Shown one piece after another: positions 9,308-19,210 of a DNA stretch of 46,152 bases. The stretch spans positions 1 through 46,152 of the forward strand of contig JAKIZM010000025.1 of NCBI GenBank assembly GCA_022708025.1, read 5' to 3'. Made by a program: the position numbers and the translations under genes. The DNA is from Bacteroidota bacterium (GTDB lineage: Bacteria; Bacteroidota; Ignavibacteria; Ignavibacteriales; Ignavibacteriaceae). Within the stretch, counting starts at the first letter, position 1. Each line of letters begins with the position of its first letter. A model generated the notes under the pieces. That model worked only from the letters and a program-made list of their open reading frames with translations. It ran no database searches and was not told the DNA's origin.

Positions 9308-9400
9308 CACCCGTTTTCCTACGCTGGCATTATCCAGATCAGGTTTTAGGGTATTATCTCAGATATCCCACGGGTAGCGGGATAACACCCCTAACGGCTC
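9308..9400 (-). promoter_or_regulatory. TPP riboswitch (THI element)
   Basis: The minus strand carries the conserved thiamine pyrophosphate aptamer. P1 pairs CCGUU (about 9397-9393) with AACGGG (9315-9310). Then come AGGGGUG, an extra P3a hairpin AUCCC/GGGAU, the pyrimidine-sensing CUGAGA, AUACCCU, and the pyrophosphate-sensing CCUGAUCUGGAUAAUGCC with GCGUAGGAAAA. All invariant boxes are present. It lies in the leader of the receptor-thiN-symporter operon, upstream of a terminator, so it should act by transcription attenuation. It begins only about 20 bases after the stop codon of the upstream transglycosylase gene. I could not find a separate promoter there; read-through from the upstream gene or a promoter inside its 3' end are both possible. 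Confidence 0.97.
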
Positions 9401-9419
9401 AGTCAATAAATAATATTAT

Positions 9420-12068
9420 TTAATTTATAAAAAGTTTTTGTCCCGCCTGAATATTATTGGATTTTAAATTGTTAAGTGATTTTATTTTTGCAACAGTTGT
9501 ATTGTATCGTTGGGCAACGGAAAATAATGAATCACCTTTTTTTACAACATAAACCAGATCATTGGTTTTATTATTCTTTACAGTTGTTTTAGTATAAGTT
9601 GGAATATCATTAATGTTAGCATCGGAATAAATCTTTAAAGTGCTGCCGGCTAAAATTTTATTATCTGATAAATTATTCCACTTTTGAATATCTGAAATTT
9701 TAACACCATATTTATCAGCAATCATTCCAATTGAATCACCAGTTTTGACTTTATAATAATTTACGTTTGATGTATTCTTTGTGGTGTTATCACCATAAGT
9801 TGAACTTGAAGTGCCACCGTAAATTTTAAGAGTACTTCCGGCAAGTAATCTATTATCAGTAAGATTATTCCATTTTTTAATCTGGCTGATTGAAACACCA
9901 AATGTTTCTGCTATCTCTCCAAGACTATCGCCCTTCTTAACTTTGTATTTGTAAAGATTATTTTTAGTAATAGTTTTTGTATTTTCATTATTGGATGAAT
10001 AATTAGCTGAGCCTTCAGAATAAATTTTTAAATTCTTTCCTGATACTATCTTGTTGCCTGAAATATTATTCCAATCTCTTAATTGATTTACACTTACACC
10101 ATATTTAGCAGCGATTAAACCTAAAGTTTCACCTCTTCTAATTTTATGATAAAGAAGTCCGGCATTTTTACTTGATTTATTTGTAGTGTTAGAAACAATA
10201 TTCTTATTTTTTTCTATTTCAGTGGATTTATCAATAGAAGCATAATAATCTTTCATCGATTCGGGAACGTAAATATTTAACGTCTGACCAATTTTAATTG
10301 TGGTTGTATAAGGAATATTATTCCAGTTTCTTATATCACTTACTCTTGAATTAAACAAATCAGCTATGCCCAATAAACTATCATCATTCTTTACTTTATA
10401 TGTTACTGCAACAAAACCTTCGGGAATCATTGATGCTGTGGATTCCTCGATTAAAGTCTCAATATTATCAATATTTCCGTTTGATTCTGTAAGCTCATTC
10501 GTTACTACTTCGGTCTCTTCATAAATTTCCTGAGTTTCATTCAGGGCTAATGAATTATTGCCATTAAGATTTGCATAAGGAGAAACATAATTTTCATTTG
10601 AATTTTGTGAGTTTATATCCTGTGCAATTTGTGTATCTGTGTTATCGGAAAAATCATTTACATTAAGATTAGTTAGAACAGGAATTTTTAATTTAACTCC
10701 GGAATATAATTTGGATTTTACGGTAATATTGTTTGCATCAGCTAGATCTAATTTAGAGATACCATATCTATTGGCAATTTTTGTAACTGTTTCTCCTTTT
10801 TTAACAGTATGCACTAAATAAGTTCTTCGTGCCGATTCAGGAATATTTTTCATATTTGATGCAAATATACCTAACGTGCCTTTTGGTATTTTCAGCGGAT
10901 ATCCGCCCTGAAAATTAGATGGGGTTGAAAGCTGTGTTAATTCAGGATTCATTTCCTGCAGCAATTGTAATTCAGCATTAGCACAAGATGAAAGGAATTG
11001 CAAATCAATAGCGCCATCAACTGTATAAACATCATACTCATAAGGCTTTTGATAACTGATATCTGTAAAACCATATTTTTCCGGTTCCATTGCAATCATA
11101 CTTACAGCAATATAAATTGGGACATAGTTTCTTGTTTCTTTTGGCAAATGAGGTCTGACTGACCAGAAAGAATTGTCTTTTGATTTTCTCAATGCACGGG
11201 TAACTCTTCCTTCACCGCAATTATAAGCAGCAAGTGCTAGATACCAATCGCCAAGATTTGTATAAAGATCTTTCAGATGTCTGGCAGCAGCATAAGTTGA
11301 TTTTACGGGATCTCTTCTTTCATCATAATAAAAACTGGTTTCAAGTCCATAAAGTTTACCAGTGGATTTAATAAACTGCCATAAACCAACTGCACTTGCC
11401 CAGGATCTGGCTGTCGGATTTAATCCGCTTTCCATCATACTTAAATAAACTAATTGTTTCGGGGCACCGATTTCGTCAAAGACTTTGGTCATCATCGGGA
11501 AATATTTTCCTGAGCGCTCAAGCCATCTTCTCATAACTGCGTTACCTTTACCGGTAAAATAGTTCAGCCATTGCTCAACATAGGAATTTACTTCCAGCGG
11601 AATATCTGCAGGAATTATTGCCCGTTCTGTTCTTTCAAAGTCATTGTTAGAAAGTTCAAGTTCAGGTACACTGGCTTTCATCCATTCTTCATAAGCAGCG
11701 AATGAAATTGATTCAGGTAATTCACTTAATCCATCAATAAAGCTTTTATAATCATCGATAATAGAGTTTTCTAATTCAACATAAGCTGCGTTGTCATCAA
11801 TGCCAGGATAATAGCTAAGATTATTAATAATCTTTAAAGCAGCTTCAAAATTTTCAACTGTTTCTTTAGTGCTGTTTAATTCCTGTTTTTTCAGAGCAAG
11901 AACATAATACTGCCTTGCTTCCTCAAGCATTTCGGAAACTATACCTACTCTTTTTGTATTTTCAATTGTATCTGATTGATGATGATTTGTAATTTCTGTT
12001 GAAGATGAACAGGACACATATAAAAGCCCTGTTAACATCGCGATTGGGATAAGTAAATATTTATTCAT
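9420..12068 (-). CDS. MltD-like lytic transglycosylase lipoprotein with six LysM domains
   Basis: Cleaves peptidoglycan glycan strands by a lytic transglycosylase reaction. The 882 residues start with a lipoprotein signal (lipobox YVSC, Cys about 20). A mainly helical region follows, then a family-1 SLT domain at about 185-320 with the catalytic Glu in [10 protein letters not shown], plus [17 protein letters not shown] and [12 protein letters not shown]. Six LysM peptidoglycan-binding repeats follow, at about 415-465, 550-600, 640-685, 710-755, 775-820 and 835-882, each with a GDS/GET turn and a WNN-type core. MltD of E. coli has two LysM repeats, so this one is unusually LysM-rich. Repeats 3-5 are very similar to each other, suggesting recent duplication. 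The stop codon is just upstream of the TPP riboswitch. Confidence 0.93.
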   Translation of the reverse strand: MNKYLLIPIAMLTGLLYVSCSSSTEITNHHQSDTIENTKRVGIVSEMLEEARQYYVLALKKQELNSTKETVENFEAALKIINNLSYYPGIDDNAAYVELENSIIDDYKSFIDGLSELPESISFAAYEEWMKASVPELELSNNDFERTERAIIPADIPLEVNSYVEQWLNYFTGKGNAVMRRWLERSGKYFPMMTKVFDEIGAPKQLVYLSMMESGLNPTARSWASAVGLWQFIKSTGKLYGLETSFYYDERRDPVKSTYAAARHLKDLYTNLGDWYLALAAYNCGEGRVTRALRKSKDNSFWSVRPHLPKETRNYVPIYIAVSMIAMEPEKYGFTDISYQKPYEYDVYTVDGAIDLQFLSSCANAELQLLQEMNPELTQLSTPSNFQGGYPLKIPKGTLGIFASNMKNIPESARRTYLVHTVKKGETVTKIANRYGISKLDLADANNITVKSKLYSGVKLKIPVLTNLNVNDFSDNTDTQIAQDINSQNSNENYVSPYANLNGNNSLALNETQEIYEETEVVTNELTESNGNIDNIETLIEESTASMIPEGFVAVTYKVKNDDSLLGIADLFNSRVSDIRNWNNIPYTTTIKIGQTLNIYVPESMKDYYASIDKSTEIEKNKNIVSNTTNKSSKNAGLLYHKIRRGETLGLIAAKYGVSVNQLRDWNNISGNKIVSGKNLKIYSEGSANYSSNNENTKTITKNNLYKYKVKKGDSLGEIAETFGVSISQIKKWNNLTDNRLLAGSTLKIYGGTSSSTYGDNTTKNTSNVNYYKVKTGDSIGMIADKYGVKISDIQKWNNLSDNKILAGSTLKIYSDANINDIPTYTKTTVKNNKTNDLVYVVKKGDSLFSVAQRYNTTVAKIKSLNNLKSNNIQAGQKLFIN

Positions 12069-12179
12069 CAGCTTTCCGAAATAAAATTATGGTTGTTAAT
12101 ATAAGTTTTCAAAAAATTTAATACAAGTAACAATTTAACTAAAATTATCTAACATCAAATTTAACAATGACTTACAAAA

Positions 12180-13724
12180 CTAAAGTGGAATATTATTATG
12201 TTTTTTACTGGGATTTGAATCCACTTTATTTTTTAATAATTCAAATGCATTAATCAATATCTTTTTAGTATCCATTGGATCAATAATATCATCCAGAAAT
12301 CCTCTTTCAGCAGCAATATATGGATTAGCAAATTTTTCAATGTATTCATTCAATTTAAGTTCAAGTTCCTGTTCAGGATTTTCTGATGATTCAATCTCTT
12401 TCTTAAAAATTATCTCAACTGCACCTTTAGGACCCATAACAGCAATTTCTGCAGTTGGCCAGGCAAAGTTATAATCACCTCTTATGTGTTTTGAATTCAT
12501 AACATCATAAGCGCCGCCATAAGCTTTGCGCGTAATTAAAGTAACTTTAGGAACTGTTGCTTCACTAAAAGCAAATAACAATTTAGCTCCGTGTCTTATG
12601 ATGCCATTCCATTCCTGTTCTGTGCCAGGCAAAAAACCAGGAACATCCACTAAAACAAGCAAAGGAATGTTAAATGCATCACAAAATCGGACAAACCTTG
12701 CACTTTTTACCGATGCATTAATATCCAAAACTCCCGCCAAAACTTGCGGCTGATTAGCGACAATCCCGACACTCATTCCAGCTAATCTTGCAAATCCACA
12801 GATTATGTTTTCTGCATAATCTTTATGAACTTCAAAAAAACTTTCCTCATCAACCAGATTTAATATTACTTCTTTCATATCATAAGGTTTGTTGGGATTA
12901 TCCGGTAATATTTCTCTTAGTTTACTGTTTTCTAAAGAAAATCTCGAATCAACTTCAATTTGTGTTGGTCTCTCTTTATAGTTTGAAGGAATATAGCTTA
13001 GGAGTTTTCTAACATTTAATAAAGTCTCTATTTCATTATTGTAAACAAAATGTGCAACACCGCTTTTTTGCCCGTGAGTATCAGCTCCTCCAAGTTCTTC
13101 AAAAGTAACATCTTCGTGAGTAACAGTTTTTACTACATTGGGTCCAGTTACGAACATGTGGCTTGTTTTTCTGGTCATAAAAATAAAATCAGTAATTGCC
13201 GGAGAGTAAACTGCTCCGCCAGCACAAGGTCCAAGAATAACAGAAATTTGCGGAACTACTCCCGAAGCTAATGTATTAAGCAGGAAAATATCAGCATATC
13301 CTCCTAAACTACTAACACCTTCTTGTATTCGTGCACCACCTGAATCATTTAATCCAATAATCGGAATACCTGCTTTCATAGCAAGCTTCATAATCTTTAC
13401 AATTTTTTCAGAATGTGTTTCGGATAATGAACCGCCAAATACTGTAAAGTCCTGAGAAAAAAGTGCAACCGGTCGTCCATCAATTTTTGCAAATCCGGTA
13501 ACAACACCATCGCCCGGATAATTTTGTTTATCCAGACCAAAATCTTTTGCTCTGTGTTTTACAAACATCCCGATTTCCTCAAAACTGCCTTCATCAACTA
13601 ATAATTCTATTCTTTCACGGGCAGTTAATTTTCCTTTATCATGCTGACTTTTGATTTTTTGTTCACCACCGCCAAGTTTAGCTTCTTCTTTTTTTTGAAA
13701 TAACTCGTCAAGTTTATCTTTCAT
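12180..13724 (-). CDS. Acyl-CoA carboxylase carboxyltransferase (beta) subunit, propionyl-CoA type
   Basis: Transfers carboxyl from biotin to an acyl-CoA, probably propionyl-CoA giving methylmalonyl-CoA. The 514 residues carry the two crotonase-like halves of the family. The N-half has [37 protein letters not shown] and [19 protein letters not shown]; the C-half has [51 protein letters not shown] and [16 protein letters not shown]. The biotin carboxylase and carrier subunits are not in the window. It is 20 bases downstream of the metallo-hydrolase gene on the same strand and probably in the same transcript as aroC. A methylmalonyl-CoA decarboxylase alpha subunit is a less likely reading. Confidence 0.93.
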   Translation of the reverse strand: MKDKLDELFQKKEEAKLGGGEQKIKSQHDKGKLTARERIELLVDEGSFEEIGMFVKHRAKDFGLDKQNYPGDGVVTGFAKIDGRPVALFSQDFTVFGGSLSETHSEKIVKIMKLAMKAGIPIIGLNDSGGARIQEGVSSLGGYADIFLLNTLASGVVPQISVILGPCAGGAVYSPAITDFIFMTRKTSHMFVTGPNVVKTVTHEDVTFEELGGADTHGQKSGVAHFVYNNEIETLLNVRKLLSYIPSNYKERPTQIEVDSRFSLENSKLREILPDNPNKPYDMKEVILNLVDEESFFEVHKDYAENIICGFARLAGMSVGIVANQPQVLAGVLDINASVKSARFVRFCDAFNIPLLVLVDVPGFLPGTEQEWNGIIRHGAKLLFAFSEATVPKVTLITRKAYGGAYDVMNSKHIRGDYNFAWPTAEIAVMGPKGAVEIIFKKEIESSENPEQELELKLNEYIEKFANPYIAAERGFLDDIIDPMDTKKILINAFELLKNKVDSNPSKKHNNIPL

Positions 13725-13743
13725 AAATATCTCACAGATATAA

Positions 13744-14403
13744 TTAAACAGTGTGATTTAGAAATGGATTATATATTTTTTCTTTTCCGATTGTACTGGA
13801 TTGACCATGACCCGGAAAAATAATTGTTTCGTCCGGAAGTGTAAGAAGTTTTTCCTGAATACTTTGGATTAAGGTATCATAATCTCCTCCCCAAAGATCC
13901 GTTCTGCCAATGCTCTCGTTAAAAAGAACATCACCGGTTATACAAGATTTAATGCTCGGAATATAAATGCAAAACTCACCAGAAGTATGACCGGGAGTAA
14001 ATAAAAACTCAAGTTCAAATTTTCCTAAGCGAAGTTTTTTATCTTCTGATAAAAATCCGTCAGGTCTGATACTAATGGAGAAATCTATTCCTAGCATACC
14101 AGCCTGCATAGATGCATTTTCAATTAATGGTAAATCTAATTCAGGAGCTAAATATTCAGGATTATATTTTTCCTTTACAAATTCACATCCAAAGATATGA
14201 TCGATATGGCAATGAGTATTTATCAGATATTTTACTTTAAGATTTTTACTTTTAATAAAATCAGCTAATATTTTTTCTTCATCTGCATTACTACAACCCG
14301 GATCTATAACAGCACTTTCTAATGATTCATCATCCCAAAGGATAATTGTATTTTCAGAAAATAAATTAAATGTGAATATCTTTATTTGAATCATATTTAT
14401 CAC
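13744..14403 (-). CDS. Metallo-beta-lactamase fold hydrolase, glyoxalase II-like
   Basis: A 219-residue cytoplasmic metal-dependent hydrolase of the glyoxalase II/YcbL group. Metal ligands are visible: THCHIDH (motif H-x-H-x-D-H), [16 protein letters not shown] with the bridging Asp, and FPGHGQSST near the C-terminus. It lacks the helical C-terminal domain of classic glyoxalase II, fitting the short YcbL-type thioesterases. The substrate is not determined. The GTG start at 14403 overlaps the aroC stop by four bases; an ATG nine bases further in (14394) is an equally good start, giving MIQIKIF. Confidence 0.9.
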   Translation of the reverse strand: MINMIQIKIFTFNLFSENTIILWDDESLESAVIDPGCSNADEEKILADFIKSKNLKVKYLINTHCHIDHIFGCEFVKEKYNPEYLAPELDLPLIENASMQAGMLGIDFSISIRPDGFLSEDKKLRLGKFELEFLFTPGHTSGEFCIYIPSIKSCITGDVLFNESIGRTDLWGGDYDTLIQSIQEKLLTLPDETIIFPGHGQSSTIGKEKIYNPFLNHTV

Positions 14404-15608
14404 TTAAAATTATTTTTTATTCTTGGAAATAATTTCTTTTTATACGAATTGTAATTATCCTTCATTTCTTCCAGAGAATCTCCGCCAAACTTTTGAACAA
14501 AATATTTAGCTAAAGACCAGGCAAGCATAGATTCAGCAATAACAGCGCAAGCAGGTACTGCCACAAAATCGCTCCGTTCTCTTCTGGCATCAACTTTTTT
14601 CATATTGGATAAATCTACACTTTCAATCGGAGACATTAAAGTTGAAATAGGTTTCATTGCTGCGCGGACAATTATCGGAAGACCATTAGAAATCCCGCCT
14701 TCAATTCCACCAGCACGATTTGTTTTTCTTGAAAATAATTCTTTTTCCAGAATAATCTCATCGTGTGATTGTGAGCCATATTTATCAGCTAATAAAAAGC
14801 CCTCACCTATTTCAACTGCCTTAACAGCATTAATTGACATTATTGAATGAGCAATTTCAGCATCTAGCTTTGTATCATAATTCATAAAGCTTCCAAGTCC
14901 AACCGGAACGCCGGTAGCAACAGTAATAAAAGTACCTCCTAAAGTATCGCCTTTTTTCTTAGCTGTTTTTATTCTTTTTATAATTTTCTCTTCCTGAGTT
15001 TTATCTAGGACCCTGACAGTACTTTTATCAGCTTTATCTGATAGGGATTTTGCAGAAAAGTTTTTTTGCAACGAATTTTTAAATAATTTTTCAGTAAACG
15101 GCTTTTCAGAATAAACTCCGCCTATACTTTCAACATAACTTCCTATCGAGATTCCAAATTCTTCAAGTAATTTTCTTGCAATACTTGCCGCCGCAACCCG
15201 TGCTGCAGTTTCTCTTGCTGAAGATCTTTCAATCGAGCTTCGTATATCATTAAAATTATATTTTGAGACGCCTACTAAATCGGCGTGACCTGGACGTGGA
15301 ATAGATATTTTTTGAGTTTCATTAGTAACCGGATCAACTGACATAACAGTTTGCCAATTTTCCCAATCTTTATTTTGGATTAACATTGAAATCGGTGAGC
15401 CAAGAGTTTTCCCAAATCTGATTCCGGAAATAATTTGCACACTATCAGATTCAATTTTCATTCTTAATCCGCGACCGTAACCTGATTGTCTTCGTTTAAG
15501 CTGTTGAGTGATATATTTTTCTGATATTTGTAGATTGGAAGGAAAGCCATCAACTATTATAGTTAAAGCTTTTCCGTGCGATTCTCCTGCTGTAAGAAAT
15601 CTTATCAT
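14400..15608 (-). CDS. aroC: Chorismate synthase
   Basis: Last step of the shikimate pathway: EPSP to chorismate, using reduced FMN. Family signatures: LTAGESHGKALT at the N-terminus, KRRQSGYGRGLRM, SIPRPGHADLVGVSKYNF, the AAGSIARK-equivalent RETAARVAAASIARKLLEE, and GGIEGGISNGLPIIVRAAMKP. The C-terminal signature contains DARRERSDFVAVPACAVIAESM. At 402 residues it is full-length and slightly longer than typical because of the C-terminal Lys-rich tail. A promoter-like box lies 21 bases upstream, just beyond the htrA terminator, so aroC probably starts its own transcript with the hydrolase and carboxyltransferase genes. Confidence 0.97.
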   Translation of the reverse strand: MIRFLTAGESHGKALTIIVDGFPSNLQISEKYITQQLKRRQSGYGRGLRMKIESDSVQIISGIRFGKTLGSPISMLIQNKDWENWQTVMSVDPVTNETQKISIPRPGHADLVGVSKYNFNDIRSSIERSSARETAARVAAASIARKLLEEFGISIGSYVESIGGVYSEKPFTEKLFKNSLQKNFSAKSLSDKADKSTVRVLDKTQEEKIIKRIKTAKKKGDTLGGTFITVATGVPVGLGSFMNYDTKLDAEIAHSIMSINAVKAVEIGEGFLLADKYGSQSHDEIILEKELFSRKTNRAGGIEGGISNGLPIIVRAAMKPISTLMSPIESVDLSNMKKVDARRERSDFVAVPACAVIAESMLAWSLAKYFVQKFGGDSLEEMKDNYNSYKKKLFPRIKNNFK

Positions 15609-15628
15609 TAACTTTCCATTACTTTTAG

Positions 15629-15636
15629 CAAATATA
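15629..15636 (-). promoter_or_regulatory. Promoter-like -7 box upstream of aroC
   Basis: The minus strand reads TATATTTG, a full match to the Bacteroidota -7 consensus TAnnTTTG, 21 bases before the aroC ATG and abutting the htrA terminator. No convincing -33 TTG was found at the expected spacing, so this rests on one element plus position. Confidence 0.45.
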
Positions 15637-15666
15637 AAAAAAACGTCCCGAATAATCGGGACGTTT
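15636..15666 (-). terminator. Intrinsic terminator after htrA
   Basis: A perfect 10-bp stem, AAACGTCCCG / CGGGACGTTT, with a six-base loop (positions 15641-15666). On the minus strand its 3' arm runs into TTTTT. It lies 22 bases after the HtrA gene stop and separates that gene from aroC. The stem is symmetric enough to work weakly on the + strand, but no gene there needs it. Confidence 0.9.
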
Positions 15667-15688
15667 ATGGAAAATATTTAATAGTTTT

Positions 15689-17176
15689 TTAATCAGGAAT
15701 TTCTAAACCAATGAACCTTGAATTACCATCTTTATCCTGCACTTTTAACAAAACCGCTTTTCCTTTTTTACTATTTACAATTTTTTCAAATGCAGAAACA
15801 TCGTTAATCTTTTTCTTATCAGCTTCAACAATTACCAAACCGCTTCCAAGTCTTTGTTCTGCTGCCTTGCTGAAGTTTTCAACTTTAGTAATAATTATAC
15901 CGGAATTAATATTAAAGTCTTCTTTTTCCTTATCACTTAGATTCTTTACTGTCATTCCTATACTTTCAAAACTGACTGTATTCGATTTAGTTTCACTTTT
16001 TGAATTATCTTCACTTTTCATCTTAACAGGCTGATTTTTAGTATCTTCGTCACGGGCTTTTAGCGTTACTTTTCTATCAAGTTCTTTTCCATCTCTGAAA
16101 ATTTTAAGATTTACTGCAGTGCCCGCAGTTTTGGAAGCAATATAACCTTGTAATTCATTTGGTTTATATAACTCACGACCATCAACTGACAGAATTATAT
16201 CCCCGGATTTAAGATCGGTTTCAGAAGCTGCACCACCTTCAACAATACCCTGAATAATTATTCCTTTCGGTTTATCAAGACCCATTGACTTTGCAAGAGC
16301 ATCATTAACCTCTCCAATATTTATACCGATATAGCCGCGATTAACTTTTCCGTAAGCAATTATTTCTTTAGCAACTGTTTTTGCTAAGTTGATAGGAATT
16401 GCAAATCCATATCCGATATAAGTGCCGGTGCCACGAGTTGCAATTGCTGAGTTTATGCCAACAACCGCTCCTGATAGATCAACCAAAGCGCCGCCGCTAT
16501 TGCCAGGATTTATCACCGCATCGGTTTGTATAAAATCTTCAACACCGTAGCTGTCGTTAATCAATCCTAATTGACCTCTTCCGATGGCACTTACAATACC
16601 GGCTGTTACAGTTGAAGAAAGTGAAAGAGGATTACCAATTGCCATTACCCATTGACCGACTTTCAGATTATCGGAATCTCCAAGATATGCTGATGTTAAT
16701 TTTTCTGCATCAATTTTTACAACAGCTAAATCAGTTAATGGATCTGTTCCAACAACCTTAGCACTAAATGTTCTTTTATCAGCTAATCCAACACTTACCT
16801 TTGTCGCATTTTCAACCACATGATTATTTGTTAAGATATAACCATCATCAGAAATGATTATTCCGCTTCCTGATCCCTGCTGTTCTTTTGGTATTTGATT
16901 ATCGAATGGGAAAAAGAAAAAATCTTTATGAGGATTTTCTCTTTCAGACACCACATTAATCTGAACAATTGCAGGTGTAACTTTTTCAGCAACTTCAATA
17001 AATGCTTTTGAAAAAGAGGTAGCATCTGCATCAAGATTAACTGGCGGTTGATTTGCTCCTAAATTTATATCTGCCCAACCTGGTCTTACCAATCCAAAAC
17101 CTGAAACCAGTAAAGCTCCGAATAGAATCCCTACTACTACAAGGGCAACAGCACCTAATATGCCTTTAGTTTTCAT
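15689..17176 (-). CDS. HtrA/DegP-family periplasmic serine protease
   Basis: A 495-residue envelope quality-control protease. An N-terminal membrane segment (about residues 6-28) serves as signal or anchor. The trypsin-like domain (about 75-265) carries the catalytic His in LTNNHVVENA, Asp in TDLAVVKID and Ser in NPGNSGGALV. A first PDZ domain follows (about 275-370, RGYIGINIGEVN to KIFRDGKEL), then a Ser/Lys-rich linker and a more divergent second PDZ (about 400-490). The order matches DegP/DegQ. RBS AGGAG precedes the ATG, and a strong terminator follows the gene. Substrates cannot be read from the sequence. Confidence 0.94.
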   Translation of the reverse strand: MKTKGILGAVALVVVGILFGALLVSGFGLVRPGWADINLGANQPPVNLDADATSFSKAFIEVAEKVTPAIVQINVVSERENPHKDFFFFPFDNQIPKEQQGSGSGIIISDDGYILTNNHVVENATKVSVGLADKRTFSAKVVGTDPLTDLAVVKIDAEKLTSAYLGDSDNLKVGQWVMAIGNPLSLSSTVTAGIVSAIGRGQLGLINDSYGVEDFIQTDAVINPGNSGGALVDLSGAVVGINSAIATRGTGTYIGYGFAIPINLAKTVAKEIIAYGKVNRGYIGINIGEVNDALAKSMGLDKPKGIIIQGIVEGGAASETDLKSGDIILSVDGRELYKPNELQGYIASKTAGTAVNLKIFRDGKELDRKVTLKARDEDTKNQPVKMKSEDNSKSETKSNTVSFESIGMTVKNLSDKEKEDFNINSGIIITKVENFSKAAEQRLGSGLVIVEADKKKINDVSAFEKIVNSKKGKAVLLKVQDKDGNSRFIGLEIPD

Positions 17177-17263
17177 TTTGTATTCTCCTATTGATTTTTT
17201 TTGTATTTATTAGATTCACAATTTATTCATTGGTATCGCAAATGCCGATAATTACCTCTGCTG

Positions 17264-18004
17264 CTATTTATAAATTCTTAAAGATTGTATCCCTTTGAAA
17301 CCCGTAATATGAAACCTTAAATATTGTTCCATTAAAAAATTAAACTTATCCATCAATTCAACTTTAAATTTGTCTGCTAATCTATTGGTTTTTAGACATA
17401 AGATTAAATTAAAAAGTTCCGCAGATAATGCTTCTACCCCTGAATGTGATTCAAAACAATCAGAACACATTATCCCGTTGTTAAAATCAAAACCGAGAGT
17501 ATCTTTTGCAATCAATTCTTTTCCGCAAACAAAACACTTATCAATTGATAACTCATATCCTAATTCCGATAGAAAGAAGAGTAAAAACCTTCCGAATAAA
17601 AAAGCCGGATTTTCTTTTCTATCATTAATCAGATTTAAGATTTTTATTAATCCTTTAAATAATTTTTGATTGTCCTCGTGTTCAGCAGTTAGATTTTTTA
17701 CAAGTTCTACTATTGCAAAACCATATTTTAATGCATTAAGATCTTCTTTTAGATGTACGAAATGTGAAACCAGATTAGCATCTGAAAGTACTTGCACATC
17801 ACGAGTATCTTTTTTGTAGATGATAATCTGAAGATGATTTATTGGGTCAATTATCTTCCCAATTTTTGATTTTGGACTTCTTCCACCTTTAACAATTACA
17901 GATATTTTTCCATCCGTTTGAGTATAAAGTGTAACAATGCTGCTTGTATCACCATAATTTAATTTGGAAAGAACAACCGCGTCTGTTTTAATTATCTCAC
18001 TCAT
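17264..18004 (-). CDS. recO: DNA repair protein RecO
   Basis: Helps RecF/RecR load RecA on SSB-coated single-stranded DNA (cytoplasm). The N-terminal OB fold is visible as TDAVVLSKLNYGDTSSIVTLYTQ... to IIYKKDTRDVQVL (about 1-80). The middle is helical (GFAIVELVKNLTAEHED). A zinc ribbon shows Cys pairs CFVCGKE and CSDCF at about residues 157-160 and 179-182. At 246 residues it is normal. Its start overlaps the stop of mtnA by four bases, so the two are translationally coupled. The only oddity is this partner: mtnA has no known link to recombination, and shared transcription is likely coincidental. Confidence 0.93.
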   Translation of the reverse strand: MSEIIKTDAVVLSKLNYGDTSSIVTLYTQTDGKISVIVKGGRSPKSKIGKIIDPINHLQIIIYKKDTRDVQVLSDANLVSHFVHLKEDLNALKYGFAIVELVKNLTAEHEDNQKLFKGLIKILNLINDRKENPAFLFGRFLLFFLSELGYELSIDKCFVCGKELIAKDTLGFDFNNGIMCSDCFESHSGVEALSAELFNLILCLKTNRLADKFKVELMDKFNFLMEQYLRFHITGFKGIQSLRIYK

Positions 18005-19008
18005 CGTATAAAATTATAAGGGAAAGAATATAAATCTTCTTCTGTAATAATACCTTTAATAAGATATGCGGGAGTTACATCAAATGCAGGAGAAAAGGTT
18101 GATATACCGGCATCAGCAATTTGTTCTTTATTTACAGTAAGTATCTCTGATCCATTTCTGTATTCAATTTCAATTTCATTCCCTGTAGCAATTTTCCGAT
18201 CAATTGTAGTGGAAGGAGCAGCAATGTAAAACGGGATATTATGATAATTACAAAGAACTGCCAGATTATACGTACCAACTTTATTTGCACTATCACCATT
18301 AAGTGCAATTCTATCAGCACCTGTTATGACCAAATCAATCCTGCCCTGCTGCATTAAAACTGCAGCCATTGAATCGGTTTGAACTGTAAAAGGTATTCCA
18401 TTCTTTTTTAGTTCATAAGTAGTTAAACGTAAGCCTTGTAATAATGGTCTTGTCTCATCAACATAAACGTGATTTACATATCCATCATAAAATGCTTTTT
18501 TAATCACAGCAAATGCCGTCCCGAATCCGGCAGTTGCAAGTGTACCAGTATTGCAATGGGTTAAAACATTTGATTTTTTAATAAAAATATTTGAGCCAAT
18601 TTCAGCTATTCTGTTAGAGCAATGTTCTTCGAAATCATAAATAGCTTTTGCTTCATCTAGAAGTAATTGATACACTTCTGAATAATCAGGAATCTCTTCA
18701 AATCTTTTTTTCATTCTGTTTAATGCGTAAAACAGGTTAACCGCAGTTGGTCTTGTAGAAGCTAATCTATTATAAACTTTTTCAAAGTGATTTTTATGAT
18801 CTGAAGAAATATTTTTAAATGAAAGTGCTAATGCAAATGCAGCAGAAATCCCGATTAAAGGTGCACCACGTAATTCTAACTTCTCAATTGCCACTGCAAT
18901 TCTTTCATAATCGTCTGTTTCAACATAAACTTCTTTCAAAGGCAGTTTTGTCTGATCCAGAAATGAAAGGAGATCTTCTAATAATTTAACTGAGTAATAA
19001 TTCTGCAT
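18001..19008 (-). CDS. mtnA: S-methyl-5-thioribose-1-phosphate isomerase
   Basis: Converts methylthioribose-1-phosphate to the ribulose form in methionine salvage; some members act on 5-deoxyribose-1-phosphate. It is a 335-residue member of the eIF2B-alpha/MtnA fold. Seen motifs: RGAPLIGISAAFALALS near residue 47, the catalytic-Cys segment LTHCNTGTLATAGFGTA, the ETRPLLQGLRLT loop, and the catalytic-Asp segment ITGADRIALNGDSANKVGTY. The end FDVTPAYLIKGIITEE is also typical. No other mtn gene is in the window, so the salvage route is not shown to be complete here. It is followed, with a four-base overlap, by recO. Confidence 0.94.
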   Translation of the reverse strand: MQNYYSVKLLEDLLSFLDQTKLPLKEVYVETDDYERIAVAIEKLELRGAPLIGISAAFALALSFKNISSDHKNHFEKVYNRLASTRPTAVNLFYALNRMKKRFEEIPDYSEVYQLLLDEAKAIYDFEEHCSNRIAEIGSNIFIKKSNVLTHCNTGTLATAGFGTAFAVIKKAFYDGYVNHVYVDETRPLLQGLRLTTYELKKNGIPFTVQTDSMAAVLMQQGRIDLVITGADRIALNGDSANKVGTYNLAVLCNYHNIPFYIAAPSTTIDRKIATGNEIEIEYRNGSEILTVNKEQIADAGISTFSPAFDVTPAYLIKGIITEEDLYSFPYNFIR

Positions 19009-19210
19009 AGCTATCTATTTTGAATTTCCGAACTTATATTAACTATCTATTAAAATCTTATCTGAAATTTGTTTTAATCACACTGTGCAAAGTAGAAGTG
19101 TGAATCTATATTAAATGTCAGTCTTCGGCTCTGGTCAGATTGACAATGTAAAAATTTTAAATTCACAAATAAAAAGGAAAGACAATTAATAAAGTTGAAT
19201 ACTATTATTC

